In this document: in pieces, positions 16,908 to 24,839 of the stretch | Layout of the letters: each line of letters opens with the position of its first letter | Numbering within the stretch: position 1 is the stretch's first letter | Source of the DNA: Nocardia fusca NBRC 14340 | Lineage (GTDB): Bacteria > Actinomycetota > Actinomycetes > Mycobacteriales > Mycobacteriaceae | DNA length: 64,000 nucleotides | Reading direction: 5' to 3' | Assembly: GCF_001618425.1 (NCBI RefSeq) | Contig: NZ_BDCU01000011.1 | Coordinates: 16,212-80,211, forward strand | The notes under the pieces: model-generated | What the model saw: the letters and a program-made list of their open reading frames with translations, nothing else | What the model was told of the DNA's origin: nothing | The model's database searches: none | Made by a program: the position numbers and the translations under genes

Positions 16908-19900
16908 TCAGCCCTTGCGGCCCGGTGCCCTGGCGCCGGACTTGAAGCCCAGCGCACCCGGCTTGGCCTGCGGCGGGGTCGCCCCCGAACCGTTGCCCGC
17001 GCTGCCGTTGCCGGAGGCTCCGCCGGTCTCGGTCGTGGCCTTCGGTGCCGATTCGGCGGTGGCCGCCGAAGAAGAATCCGCAGTGGTCTCCGACGCGGAT
17101 TCCGCGGTGATCGCGGCAGCCGGTGCGGCGGTGGCGTCCGGTGCCGATTCGCCGGCGGCCTCGTCCGGAGCAGGCCCGGTTTCCGCTGCGGATTCCGCGG
17201 TGGGCTCCGGCTCCGGTGCGGGAGCCGAAAGCTTCGCACCGGGCGCTTTGGCACCCGGACGCTTGAATCCGGACTTCATCGCCAGACCTTTGGCCGGTTT
17301 CGACGGCTTGCTCTCGGCGGGAGCCGCCGCGGTGGCCGGTTCGGTATCCGCCGCATCCGATTCCGTGGCGGGGGCCTGCGCCGAAGCCGGCTCGGCCTTC
17401 GGTGCCGCCGTCGGGGCCTTCGCGCCGGGTGCTTTGGCACCGGGGCGTTTGAATCCGGATTTCATCGCCAGACCCTTGGCAGCGACCGTGGGCTTGGTTT
17501 CGGTCGGAGCCGAGCTCGCGGTGGTGTCCGCGGACTCCGCGGTGGCCGGTTCCGCAGCGGGAACAGAGCTGCCGGCAGCGGGCTCTTTCGCGCCCGGTGC
17601 CTTCGCGCCCGGCGCTTTGGCGGCGCCCTTCATCGCCAGACCCTTGCCGCCGGGTGCCTTCGCGGCACCCTTCATACCCAGGCCCTTCACCGGCGGAGCG
17701 GCGGGAGCCTCGGTGGTCTCCTCCGCAGCGGGAGCGGATTCGGCTTTGGCCCCGGGTGCCTTGGCAGCGCCCTTCATCGCCAAGCCCTTGCCGCCGGGCG
17801 CTTTCGCGGCGCCCTTCATACCGAGGCCCTTTGCGGCCGGTGCCGCCTTTTCCTCGGTTTCGGCTGCGGGTGCCGCGGCTTTGGCTCCGGGTGCCTTGGC
17901 GGCACCCTTCATGCCGAGTCCCTTACCGGGTGCTTTGGCCGGGCCTTTCATGGCGAGGCCGCCGCCCTTGGGCGCCGCTTTCTCGGCCGCGGGCGCGGCC
18001 TCGGCTTCGGCGGCCACCGGCTCGGGTTCGGGTTCGGGTTCCGGCTCGGTCTTGGGTTCCTGGACCACGGTCAGATTGGCGGTCAACTGCTCCGGCTGCT
18101 GCCGCTCGATCGACTCGAGCATCAGCTGCGCGACGTCCACGACCTCCACGCCTTCACCCTGGCCGGACTCCTGGCGGGCGGTCACACCGTCGGTGAGCAT
18201 GACCCGGCAGAAGGGGCAGCCGGTGGCGATCTTGGCCGGCGAGGTCGTCAGCGCCTCGTCCACGCGGTCGATATTGATCCGCTTGCCCAGCTGCTCTTCC
18301 ATCCACATGCGGGCGCCGCCGGCACCGCAGCACATGGACCGTTCACCGTGCCGGGGCATTTCCACCAGGGTGGACCCGGAGGCGGCCATCAGCTCACGCG
18401 GTGCGTTGTAGACCTTGTTGTGCCGGCCGAGGTAGCAGGGGTCGTGGTAGGTGACGTTCTGCGCGACGGGGGCCACCGGGACCAGTTGCTTACCGCGCAC
18501 CAGCCGATTCAGCAGCTGGGTGTGGTGCACCACCTCGTAGGTGCCGCCCACCTGCGGGTACTCGTTGTTGAGCGCGTTGAAGCAGTGCGCGCAGGTGACG
18601 ACGATCTTCTTCTTTTTCTGCTCGACACCCTCGAATACCGAGTTCAGCAGTTCGATGTTCTGCATCGCCAGCTGCTGGAACAGGAATTCGTTACCCGCGC
18701 GCCGGGCGGAATCGCCGGTGCAGGTCTCCTCCTGGCCGAGGACCATGAATTTCACCCCGGCGGTCGCCAGCAGTTCGGCGACGGCCTTGGTGGTCTTCTT
18801 GGCGCGGTCCTCGTAGGCGCCGGCACAGCCGACCCAGAACAGGTATTCGTAGCCGTCGAAGCTGTCGGCGTCCTGGCCGAAAACCGGGATATCGAAGTCC
18901 AGCTCGTTGATCCAGTTGAGCCGGTCCTTGGCGTTCTGGCCCCAGGGGTTGCCCTTGTTCTCCAGGTTCTTGAACAGACCCGCGAGTTCGGAGGGGAAAT
19001 CCGATTCGATGAGCACCTGGTAGCGGCGCATATCGATGATGTGGTCGACGTGTTCGATATCGACCGGGCACTGCTCCACGCAGGCGCCGCAGGTGGTGCA
19101 ACTCCACAGCACCTCCGGGTCGATGATGCCGTTCACCTCATGGTCGCCGACGAGCGGGCGCTCGGCCTCGGCGCGCGCGGCCTCGGAGATCCGGCCCAGC
19201 TTCTTCTCGTCCGGGTTGCCCTCGCCGTCGACCAGGCCGACCTCGTCGCCGCCCATGTCCTTGCTGCCGCCGGCCAGCAGATACGGCGCCTTGGCGCGGC
19301 CGTGGTCGCGCAGCGACATGATGAGCAGTTTGGGCGACAGCGGCTTACCGGTGTTCCACGCCGGGCACTGCGACTGGCAGCGACCGCATTCGGTGCAGGT
19401 GGTGAAGTCCAGCCAGCCCTTCCACGAGAAGTCCTCGACCCGGCCGGCGCCGAGAGTATCGGTGTCCGGGTCGACGTTCTCCATGTCCAGGGCGCGGCCC
19501 TTGGACATCATCGGCTTGGCCGCGCCGAGCGCGACATCACCGTCGTCCTCACGCTTGAAGTAGATGTTGAAGAATGCCGAGAACCGGTGCCACGCCACGC
19601 CCCAGGTGATATTGCGGCCGACGAAGTAGAGGAAGGCCATACCGGACATCAGCTTCACGAAGGCGAAGATCGACACCATGGTCGGGCTCGCCGGCAGCAG
19701 CTTGGCCACCTGCATGGTGAAGAAGTCGGTACCGGCGTGGGCGTGCCCGTAGGTGGCGAGCTTGCCTGCCTTCACGAAGATCATGCCCAGGCCCTCGAGC
19801 AGGACGATGGCCTCGATCACGTAGGCGGGTCCGAACGCGGAGCCGCTGAACCGGGAGAGCCGCTCCGGCACCCGCGGATGGTTCAGCTGGCGGATGACGA

Positions 19901-20288
19901 TCAGCGCCACGATGCCGACGACAGTTCCGATGCCGAGGATTTCGTCCCACAGGTGATAGATCGCCGTGTTGCCGATCAGCGGCCAGTGGAAGGCCGGGTC
20001 GAAGGTCTGACCATAGGCTTCGAACCAGAGGATCGCGCCGCCCAGGAAGCCGATCATCACCAGCCAGTGCGCCCAGCCCACCGTCCGGAACTTGTTCATC
20101 CGGGTGTGCGCCAGGAACTCCACCAGCATCTGCTTGAAACGCGGGAAGAACGGCCGCCAGCGGTCGGGGGCGGGCTGGCCCAGCATGATGGCGCGGACGA
20201 TATCCCGGACGCCGCCGAAGAACGACGCCCAACACAGCAGGCTGAGCGCCGCTCCCAGGGTGCCCAGCGTCACTGTCAGGGCATTCAT
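16908..20288 (-). CDS. membrane-bound heterodisulfide-reductase-like Fe-S oxidoreductase with long Lys/Ala/Pro repeat tail
   Basis: 1126 residues from ATG 20288, with AAAGGT 8 nt upstream. About five membrane segments (2-26, 68-86, 118-135, 155-175, 207-228) are followed by two 4Fe-4S motifs, CTECGRCQSQCP near 296 and CTTCGACVEQCP near 396. Two CCG cysteine domains follow: WVGCAGAYED/TCAHCFN about 487-570, and HDPCYLGRHN/SMCCGAGG about 616-655. This is the Rv0338c architecture (about 880 aa as I recall), thought to pass electrons between quinone and an unknown partner. From about residue 741 it has a 385-residue tail: Glu/Ala/Pro linkers around nine 13-residue units such as KGLGMKGAAKAPG. Confidence 0.9.
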   Translation of the reverse strand: MNALTVTLGTLGAALSLLCWASFFGGVRDIVRAIMLGQPAPDRWRPFFPRFKQMLVEFLAHTRMNKFRTVGWAHWLVMIGFLGGAILWFEAYGQTFDPAFHWPLIGNTAIYHLWDEILGIGTVVGIVALIVIRQLNHPRVPERLSRFSGSAFGPAYVIEAIVLLEGLGMIFVKAGKLATYGHAHAGTDFFTMQVAKLLPASPTMVSIFAFVKLMSGMAFLYFVGRNITWGVAWHRFSAFFNIYFKREDDGDVALGAAKPMMSKGRALDMENVDPDTDTLGAGRVEDFSWKGWLDFTTCTECGRCQSQCPAWNTGKPLSPKLLIMSLRDHGRAKAPYLLAGGSKDMGGDEVGLVDGEGNPDEKKLGRISEAARAEAERPLVGDHEVNGIIDPEVLWSCTTCGACVEQCPVDIEHVDHIIDMRRYQVLIESDFPSELAGLFKNLENKGNPWGQNAKDRLNWINELDFDIPVFGQDADSFDGYEYLFWVGCAGAYEDRAKKTTKAVAELLATAGVKFMVLGQEETCTGDSARRAGNEFLFQQLAMQNIELLNSVFEGVEQKKKKIVVTCAHCFNALNNEYPQVGGTYEVVHHTQLLNRLVRGKQLVPVAPVAQNVTYHDPCYLGRHNKVYNAPRELMAASGSTLVEMPRHGERSMCCGAGGARMWMEEQLGKRINIDRVDEALTTSPAKIATGCPFCRVMLTDGVTARQESGQGEGVEVVDVAQLMLESIERQQPEQLTANLTVVQEPKTEPEPEPEPEPVAAEAEAAPAAEKAAPKGGGLAMKGPAKAPGKGLGMKGAAKAPGAKAAAPAAETEEKAAPAAKGLGMKGAAKAPGGKGLAMKGAAKAPGAKAESAPAAEETTEAPAAPPVKGLGMKGAAKAPGGKGLAMKGAAKAPGAKAPGAKEPAAGSSVPAAEPATAESADTTASSAPTETKPTVAAKGLAMKSGFKRPGAKAPGAKAPTAAPKAEPASAQAPATESDAADTEPATAAAPAESKPSKPAKGLAMKSGFKRPGAKAPGAKLSAPAPEPEPTAESAAETGPAPDEAAGESAPDATAAPAAAITAESASETTADSSSAATAESAPKATTETGGASGNGSAGNGSGATPPQAKPGALGFKSGARAPGRKG
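16911..18066 (-). repeat. nine-unit KGL-x-MK repeat region encoding the Fe-S protein tail
   Basis: In-frame repeat of about 39 bp encoding KGLGMKGAAKAPG or KGLAMKGAAKAPG (units 1-6, arranged as pairs), KGLAMKSGFKRPG (units 7-8) and a diverged GALGFKSGARAPG at the C-terminus. Acidic Ala/Pro/Glu spacers separate groups. Recombination between units should make tail length variable. Confidence 0.85.
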
Positions 20289-20361
20289 GTCGCGACCTTT
20301 CTTTCGAAGCAACACGAGGTACGAGGAACTGAGCAGTACCCCGTCCGGCTCGTATCGTAAC

Positions 20362-20386
20362 CGCCAGTAAGTTACCCGCCAGTAAC
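20362..20386. promoter_or_regulatory. overlapping palindrome and direct repeat upstream of the Fe-S reductase
   Basis: GTTACCCGCCAGTAAC (20371-20386) is an inverted repeat, GTTAC-N6-GTAAC. CGCCAGTAA occurs twice (20362 and 20377), 15 bp apart. It lies about 75-100 bp upstream of the Fe-S reductase start, where a TetR- or GntR-type repressor could bind. The regulator is unknown. Confidence 0.5.
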
Positions 20387-20482
20387 TAATGGTGTCCACT
20401 GTACGATCTGCGTCGGCCCGTGGCGCTGTCTGCCTGGGCTTATCCGCATGGATCGCGGCGTGATCAATATCACTCTTTTCAG

Positions 20483-20500
20483 TTCGCTACCCAAAGCGAA
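20483..20500. promoter_or_regulatory. inverted repeat TTCGCT-N6-AGCGAA
   Basis: Perfect 6-bp arms in an AT-richer part of the 449-bp gap between the divergent Fe-S reductase (20288) and secreted-protein (20738) genes. Apart from this and the repeat at 20362, I see no gene in the gap; its relatively low GC fits a promoter zone. Confidence 0.4.
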
Positions 20501-20737
20501 TAAGGGCTGATTAACACCGTAAAGGGCCCGTCCGTGCGGGGCGTGATAAGGCAACACTTACCCGTGTCGTTTCTTACGCTTGGGAAACGAATCTCGCCTT
20601 TTGTCAGTGCATTCGACTACGCTCAGCCCGATCTATCAGGAAGCGTGACATCTCATAACGCTCGGGGAGGAAACAGGGTTCGATCACATCGACCCCCTCG
20701 CGTTGAGATGGGACGCCCCACACCCGATTGGAAATGG

Positions 20738-21490
20738 ATGACACTCCCGAGATCCACCGTGATCGCCGCACTGGTCACCGGTTCGCTCGCTATGGGATTC
20801 GGCACAGCCCACGCCGAACCGGCGGCGCCGGCACCGAAAGAGACGGTCAACTACGCCGTGCAACTCGTCGAGAAGACGGTCGTCGCCACCTTGGGTGGCG
20901 GAACCTTCTCCATCGTCGAGAAGGAGCAGGAGCCCGTAGCGCAGGAAGGAGCCGTCCCGGAGGCCGAGCCGGTTGCGGAAGCAGCCAAGACCCAGGTGCT
21001 CGAGATCAAGGACAAGGCCGGCGACCTTGTCGCCTCGATGCCGCTCGAGTTCACCGCCAACGGTGTGGCAATTCCGGTGAAATCAGAGGTCAAGAAGGAA
21101 GGCTCCGTCCTCGAGATCACCCCGGAGAAGCCGGCCGGTCTGGTTACGGACCAGCCCTTGGCCGTGAAGCCCATTGCCTCGCTGAAGGAAAACCAGCAGG
21201 CCCAGAATGAGTTCGCAAGCAACTTCGGCATTGCGACGGCGATCGGCGGTTTCGTGGGCACCGCCATCGGTGCCGTTATCGGCTGTGTCGTGACGATCGT
21301 GGCCGGCTGCGTACCCGGACTGATCACGGGTGCGGGTGTCGGTGGAATTCTGGGCACCATCGCTGTCGGTGGTCCGACGCTGGTCGCTGCGGGTATCGAG
21401 CTGATCAACACGCTGCAGGCACCGGCGGGCACCACCAAGTGGGCCAATGATGGGAATCCGGTGGTAGAGGGCGCTGAGCCGCCGAAGTAA
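20738..21490 (+). CDS. secreted Nocardia insoluble-domain (DUF8020-like) protein
   Basis: 250 residues from ATG 20738 (GGAA just upstream; ATG 20708 would add ten residues). Signal peptide to about residue 27 (ends GTAHA). The mature protein starts with a small beta-rich domain (VNYAVQLVEKTVVATLGGGT, then LVASMPLEFTANGVAIPVKS) with an acidic insert. It ends with a glycine-zipper hydrophobic region, FGIATAIGGFVGTAIGAVIG then TGAGVGGILGTIAVGGP. This layout is typical of a multi-copy Nocardia family of unknown function, possibly inserting into the mycolate envelope. A long hairpin follows the stop. Confidence 0.8.
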   Translation: MTLPRSTVIAALVTGSLAMGFGTAHAEPAAPAPKETVNYAVQLVEKTVVATLGGGTFSIVEKEQEPVAQEGAVPEAEPVAEAAKTQVLEIKDKAGDLVASMPLEFTANGVAIPVKSEVKKEGSVLEITPEKPAGLVTDQPLAVKPIASLKENQQAQNEFASNFGIATAIGGFVGTAIGAVIGCVVTIVAGCVPGLITGAGVGGILGTIAVGGPTLVAAGIELINTLQAPAGTTKWANDGNPVVEGAEPPK

Positions 21491-21507
21491 GCCGCCCTGT
21501 CTGTTCT

Positions 21508-21541
21508 GATCGGCCCGTCCCTTCCCGGGGGCGGGCCGATC
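21508..21541 (+). terminator. terminator hairpin after the secreted-protein gene
   Basis: GATCGGCCCGTCCC pairs with GGGGGCGGGCCGATC (13-14 bp with one offset base), 17 bp after the stop at 21490. Confidence 0.8.
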
Positions 21542-21641
21542 CGCGTATCGGGGTGGAGTTCTGTTCTCGGTAGTGGGTCGTACTCGGGCGCTCCGCCCGG
21601 CCGTAGCTCTCGCCGAGAAGTCCCCGCCTCACCGGAACAGC

Positions 21642-21680
21642 CGGAAAGGGCCGACAGCTTGCCGCTGTCGGCCCTTTCCG
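21642..21680. terminator. second hairpin in the convergent gap
   Basis: 17-bp perfect stem CGGAAAGGGCCGACAGC / GCTGTCGGCCCTTTCCG with a 5-nt loop, in the middle of the 513-bp gap between 21490 and 22004. No gene is supported in this gap. Confidence 0.7.
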
Positions 21681-21865
21681 CTGTTTACGTACGGGGGAGT
21701 CGCGGGCGAGAGGCCTGCTGCTGTCATCGTGGCGACGGGAGCCGCGGACGGGGTGTGTCCGCCCGGGCCGGCACTCCGCTGACCGGGCTACCGAGCCCGC
21801 CGTGCGGGGCAGGCCCAGCGGGTCGCGTCGACGGCCGCAGATCGGTGGCACGGAGTCCCGACAGA

Positions 21866-21902
21866 CGAGAGGGTCGGCAGCGTTACGCTGCCGACCCTCT
21901 CG
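21866..21902. terminator. third hairpin, probable terminator of the S1 protease operon
   Basis: 17-bp perfect stem CGAGAGGGTCGGCAGCG / CGCTGCCGACCCTCTCG with a TTA loop, about 100 bp beyond the protease stop on the minus strand. Confidence 0.75.
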
Positions 21903-22003
21903 TTGCTCGATGCTCGGTGCGAGTCGCACCCGCGGGTGCGGTGCCGATGTCCTGCGCTCTGCGCTCCGATCCGTGTGGGCCGGTGCGGAGAGCGGGACGA
22001 CCT

Positions 22004-23320
22004 CTAGCTCGTGCGGATGCGCAGGCCCGGGTTGTCGGAGAGCACGACGCTCACCGGCTGTGCGAACAGCTGCGGGGCGTTACCGGTGAGCACGCCCAGG
22101 ATGTTGGGGATCTCGCAGATGGGGTAATCGGCGACCGAGGAGGCACTCGAGATGCCCAGGGCCTGGCGTCCGGTCACGATGGGCCCGCCGCTGTCGCCGG
22201 GGAGGGCGCAGATATTGGCGGAGAAGCTCTGAGTGAGCTGCCGGTCACCGACCTGGACGGTCTGGTCCACGGCGTTCACCACACCGCAGCTGAAGCCGGT
22301 GCGGGAACCGGATTTGCAGACCGGGGCGCCGACCACCGGGGTGGCCACACCGTCGACCGCGATCGGGGCCGCGCCGGGCACCTTGACCTGGTTGTTCTGG
22401 AAGCGGCCCGCGGCACCGTCCGCGATGCTCATGATCGAGTAGTCCTGGGAGCCGAGTACCGACTTCTGGTAGGTGGCGATCTGCGGGCCCACCTTGTTGC
22501 CGCCGAGGGATTCATGCACGGTGGCGGCACCGATGTCGTCCAGGTTCGGGTTGCAGTGGCCGGCGGTGATGTTGACGGTGTTACCGGCCGGGCCGATTCC
22601 GTTGAAACCGAAGGAGCAGCGCAGCGAGCTGTCACCGGCGATAGCGGCGAAGCCGTCGCCCCCGCCGACCGTCGCGGCGCCCGCCTCGGCGACCGCGGCC
22701 GCCTGAGGCAGCGTCTCGGCCGCGACCGGCGGCGCCGTGACGATGACCCGGGCGGGATCGATGAAGTTCGGCATCGGCAGACCGACCTTGTCGACCCGCA
22801 CCGCGATGCTGTTGTTCACGGTATCGATGACGACACCGCGCACCAGGGAGGACACCGCTTCGGGCTGGCCGTCGAGCCAGCGTTCGAAGGCGCTCTTCTC
22901 GCCGCGCAGCGTGGTTTCGCTCTTGGCGACATTGCGGACCACGAATCCGCTCGATTCGGCCGCACCGCGGGCTTCGTCGCCGCCGGGGCCGTTGGCCAGG
23001 GCCACTACTCCGCGGCCCTGCTCGTCGAGCCAGGCGCCGCCGAACACCTGGGGGAACTGACGCTGGGCGGTGGTGGCGAAGGCCGCCACCTGCTGCGCGG
23101 TATCGGCGCGCGCCAAGTACTCCTCGGGGGAGATGTGCAGATCTCGGTTCAGCGCCGCCACCAGGTCGGCCGGCAGGCCGACACCCGGGTCGGGGGCGGC
23201 CGAAGAGAGCGCCGCGGTCGGGCCGAACAACAGGACGGCCGCCGAGGCGGCGACCGCGGCACGTTGTATGCGTTTTCTGGCCGGCGCCGACCTTCGTTTA
23301 CCTATGCGTGGCATGAGCAT
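22004..23320 (-). CDS. secreted S1 family serine protease with propeptide (streptogrisin/alpha-lytic type)
   Basis: 438 residues from ATG 23320 (ATG 23314 also possible; no clear ribosome site). A basic N-terminus and hydrophobic segment form a signal peptide ending near residue 42. A propeptide of about 180 residues begins LPADLVAALNRDLHISPEEY, as in streptogrisin-like enzymes. The triad is complete: His255 (ITAGHCNP), Asp293 (SQDYSI), Ser377 (LPGDSGGPI). Cysteines 235/256, 335/345 and 371 could form disulfides. It starts 18 bp after a related protease on the same strand, so the two form an operon. Confidence 0.88.
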   Translation of the reverse strand: MLMPRIGKRRSAPARKRIQRAAVAASAAVLLFGPTAALSSAAPDPGVGLPADLVAALNRDLHISPEEYLARADTAQQVAAFATTAQRQFPQVFGGAWLDEQGRGVVALANGPGGDEARGAAESSGFVVRNVAKSETTLRGEKSAFERWLDGQPEAVSSLVRGVVIDTVNNSIAVRVDKVGLPMPNFIDPARVIVTAPPVAAETLPQAAAVAEAGAATVGGGDGFAAIAGDSSLRCSFGFNGIGPAGNTVNITAGHCNPNLDDIGAATVHESLGGNKVGPQIATYQKSVLGSQDYSIMSIADGAAGRFQNNQVKVPGAAPIAVDGVATPVVGAPVCKSGSRTGFSCGVVNAVDQTVQVGDRQLTQSFSANICALPGDSGGPIVTGRQALGISSASSVADYPICEIPNILGVLTGNAPQLFAQPVSVVLSDNPGLRIRTS

Positions 23321-23338
23321 GCGAAGACTATATCGGGC

Positions 23339-24694
23339 TCACCCGGCATTCGGCCTGGTTCGTACGGTGATACCGCTGCCGAGGCCGCCTCCGGCCGCCG
23401 CGTCGGCGTGCGAGAGGATGCTGCGGATGGGAATGCCCAGCGTAGCGGTGCCGCCGTACTGGGCGAGGGCGATATTGGCCTTCTCGCAATCGGGCGCGTC
23501 GGCGGCATTGGAGCCGCTGGTGATACCCAGTGCCAGGGTGCCGGTGACGATGGCGCCACCGCTGTCGCCGCCCAGCGTGCAGGCCGAGCTGGCGAAACCG
23601 CGGATGATCTTCGAGTCGCCCTCGGTGGTGAACAGCTGGGTCTCCACCCGGTCGGCGACCACGAAACCGCAGGTGAAAGTGGAGGACTGTCCGGATTTGC
23701 ACACCGGGGCGCCGATCACCGGATCGGCGGTGCCGGTGATGGTCAGGGTGGTGCCGTTGGCGCCGCGCACCGACGGCTGATCCATACCCGCGCCCACCGC
23801 GCGCTCGTTCAATTGGATAACCGAGTAGTCCAGCGTGCTGGGACCACCGAGTTCCGACCGCACGAAGGTGCCCAGCTGCGGGCTCGCCGGAATATTACGG
23901 ATATTCGGGCTGTATACCGCGGCCTGCCCATCGCCTTTGTCGATATTCGGATTGCAATGTCCGGCACTGATATTCAGCGCATTACCGGCGGAATCGACAC
24001 TGTTGAAGCCGAACGAGCAGACATCGACGCTCTTCAGCTCCGCGTCGTCGAGCGGGCCGGGGGTGCTGATATAGGTGTCACCGCCCATCGGGTGATGTTC
24101 CACCGGGCCGCCGCCGTCCGGGGAAAGGACCACCTTGATGTTGGCGATGAGGGTCGGCAGGTTGAGCATATGTGCCAGTGGCGTATTCGCGACATTGACG
24201 ACCAGCTGACTGTTGAGGAAGTCGATGGCGATGGAATTGATCAGCTGCGAAATATCCCGGGGCTGCGCGGCGACCCATTGGTTCATCTGCGTGAGCGAGG
24301 TTTCCAGCGCGGCCGCCGAGACCGGGGCCAGGCGAGTGGAATATCCGTCGTCGCTGGCCACCTTGGCGGCGTCCGGCGAAGTCACGGCGACGGTGGGTTT
24401 ACCCTCCGCGGTCATCCACGCGCCGGCGAACACCTCCGGGCGCTCGGCGCGGAATTCGGCCGCGTAGGTCTGCAGCTGCTGGGCGCGCGCGGCGCGGTCC
24501 AGATATTCGGTCGGGGTCATATTGAGATCGCGGGACAGCGCTTGAACCAGTTCGGCCGGCAGGTCCTCGGCTCTGAGTTGTTCGGGTTCGGGGGCGGCGA
24601 TCGCCGCGGTCGCGCCGAACAGGGGAGCCAGGAGAACGGTCGAGCCGATAACGGCAGCCTTGACCGCGGCGCGACGCGCCACCGACTTGCGCAT
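23339..24694 (-). CDS. secreted S1 family serine protease with propeptide, paralogue of the downstream gene
   Basis: 451 residues from ATG 24694, with AAGGGA 5 nt upstream. Signal peptide to about residue 33 (FGATAAIAA). The propeptide begins LPAELVQALSRDLNMTPTEY, clearly homologous to the neighbour's. Catalytic His246 (ISAGHCNP), Asp289 (TLDYSV) and Ser378 (LGGDSGGAI) are present. It differs from the neighbour in a longer linker before the protease domain and a Gly-rich C-terminus. Secreted proteolysis of proteins or wall substrates is inferred; the pair probably arose by tandem duplication. Confidence 0.9.
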   Translation of the reverse strand: MRKSVARRAAVKAAVIGSTVLLAPLFGATAAIAAPEPEQLRAEDLPAELVQALSRDLNMTPTEYLDRAARAQQLQTYAAEFRAERPEVFAGAWMTAEGKPTVAVTSPDAAKVASDDGYSTRLAPVSAAALETSLTQMNQWVAAQPRDISQLINSIAIDFLNSQLVVNVANTPLAHMLNLPTLIANIKVVLSPDGGGPVEHHPMGGDTYISTPGPLDDAELKSVDVCSFGFNSVDSAGNALNISAGHCNPNIDKGDGQAAVYSPNIRNIPASPQLGTFVRSELGGPSTLDYSVIQLNERAVGAGMDQPSVRGANGTTLTITGTADPVIGAPVCKSGQSSTFTCGFVVADRVETQLFTTEGDSKIIRGFASSACTLGGDSGGAIVTGTLALGITSGSNAADAPDCEKANIALAQYGGTATLGIPIRSILSHADAAAGGGLGSGITVRTRPNAG

Positions 24695-24839
24695 GAAGTC
24701 CCTTCGTCGGCACTGTGTGCCAGATAATCCGTGGCCACGAGATCGAATCCGTTGGCGCACAGGTTTGCTCGAGCTTCGACCGAGTTGCCGGGGTGGCCGG
24801 AATAACACCGGTCAGCGCATCACTCTAAGGCACAAATCG

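Noticed and set aside
16911..18066. Regular repeats that could suggest a CRISPR array
   Set aside because: The units are in frame and encode KGL-x-MK protein repeats with unequal spacers; there is no direct-repeat/spacer regularity and no cas gene.
16899..20360. Very long open frame (over 1100 codons) on the plus strand
   Set aside because: It is antisense to the Fe-S reductase gene; its translation is His/Arg/Gly-rich with no motifs. The minus-strand frame has complete Fe-S and CCG motifs.
21405..21929. Minus-strand frame of about 174 codons in the convergent gap
   Set aside because: It reads through two perfect hairpins and the end of the upstream gene; translation is Arg/Pro/Ser-rich, so not coding.
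21659..24727. Long open frame (about 1020 codons) on the plus strand
   Set aside because: Antisense to the two S1 proteases; low-complexity translation and it crosses terminator hairpins.
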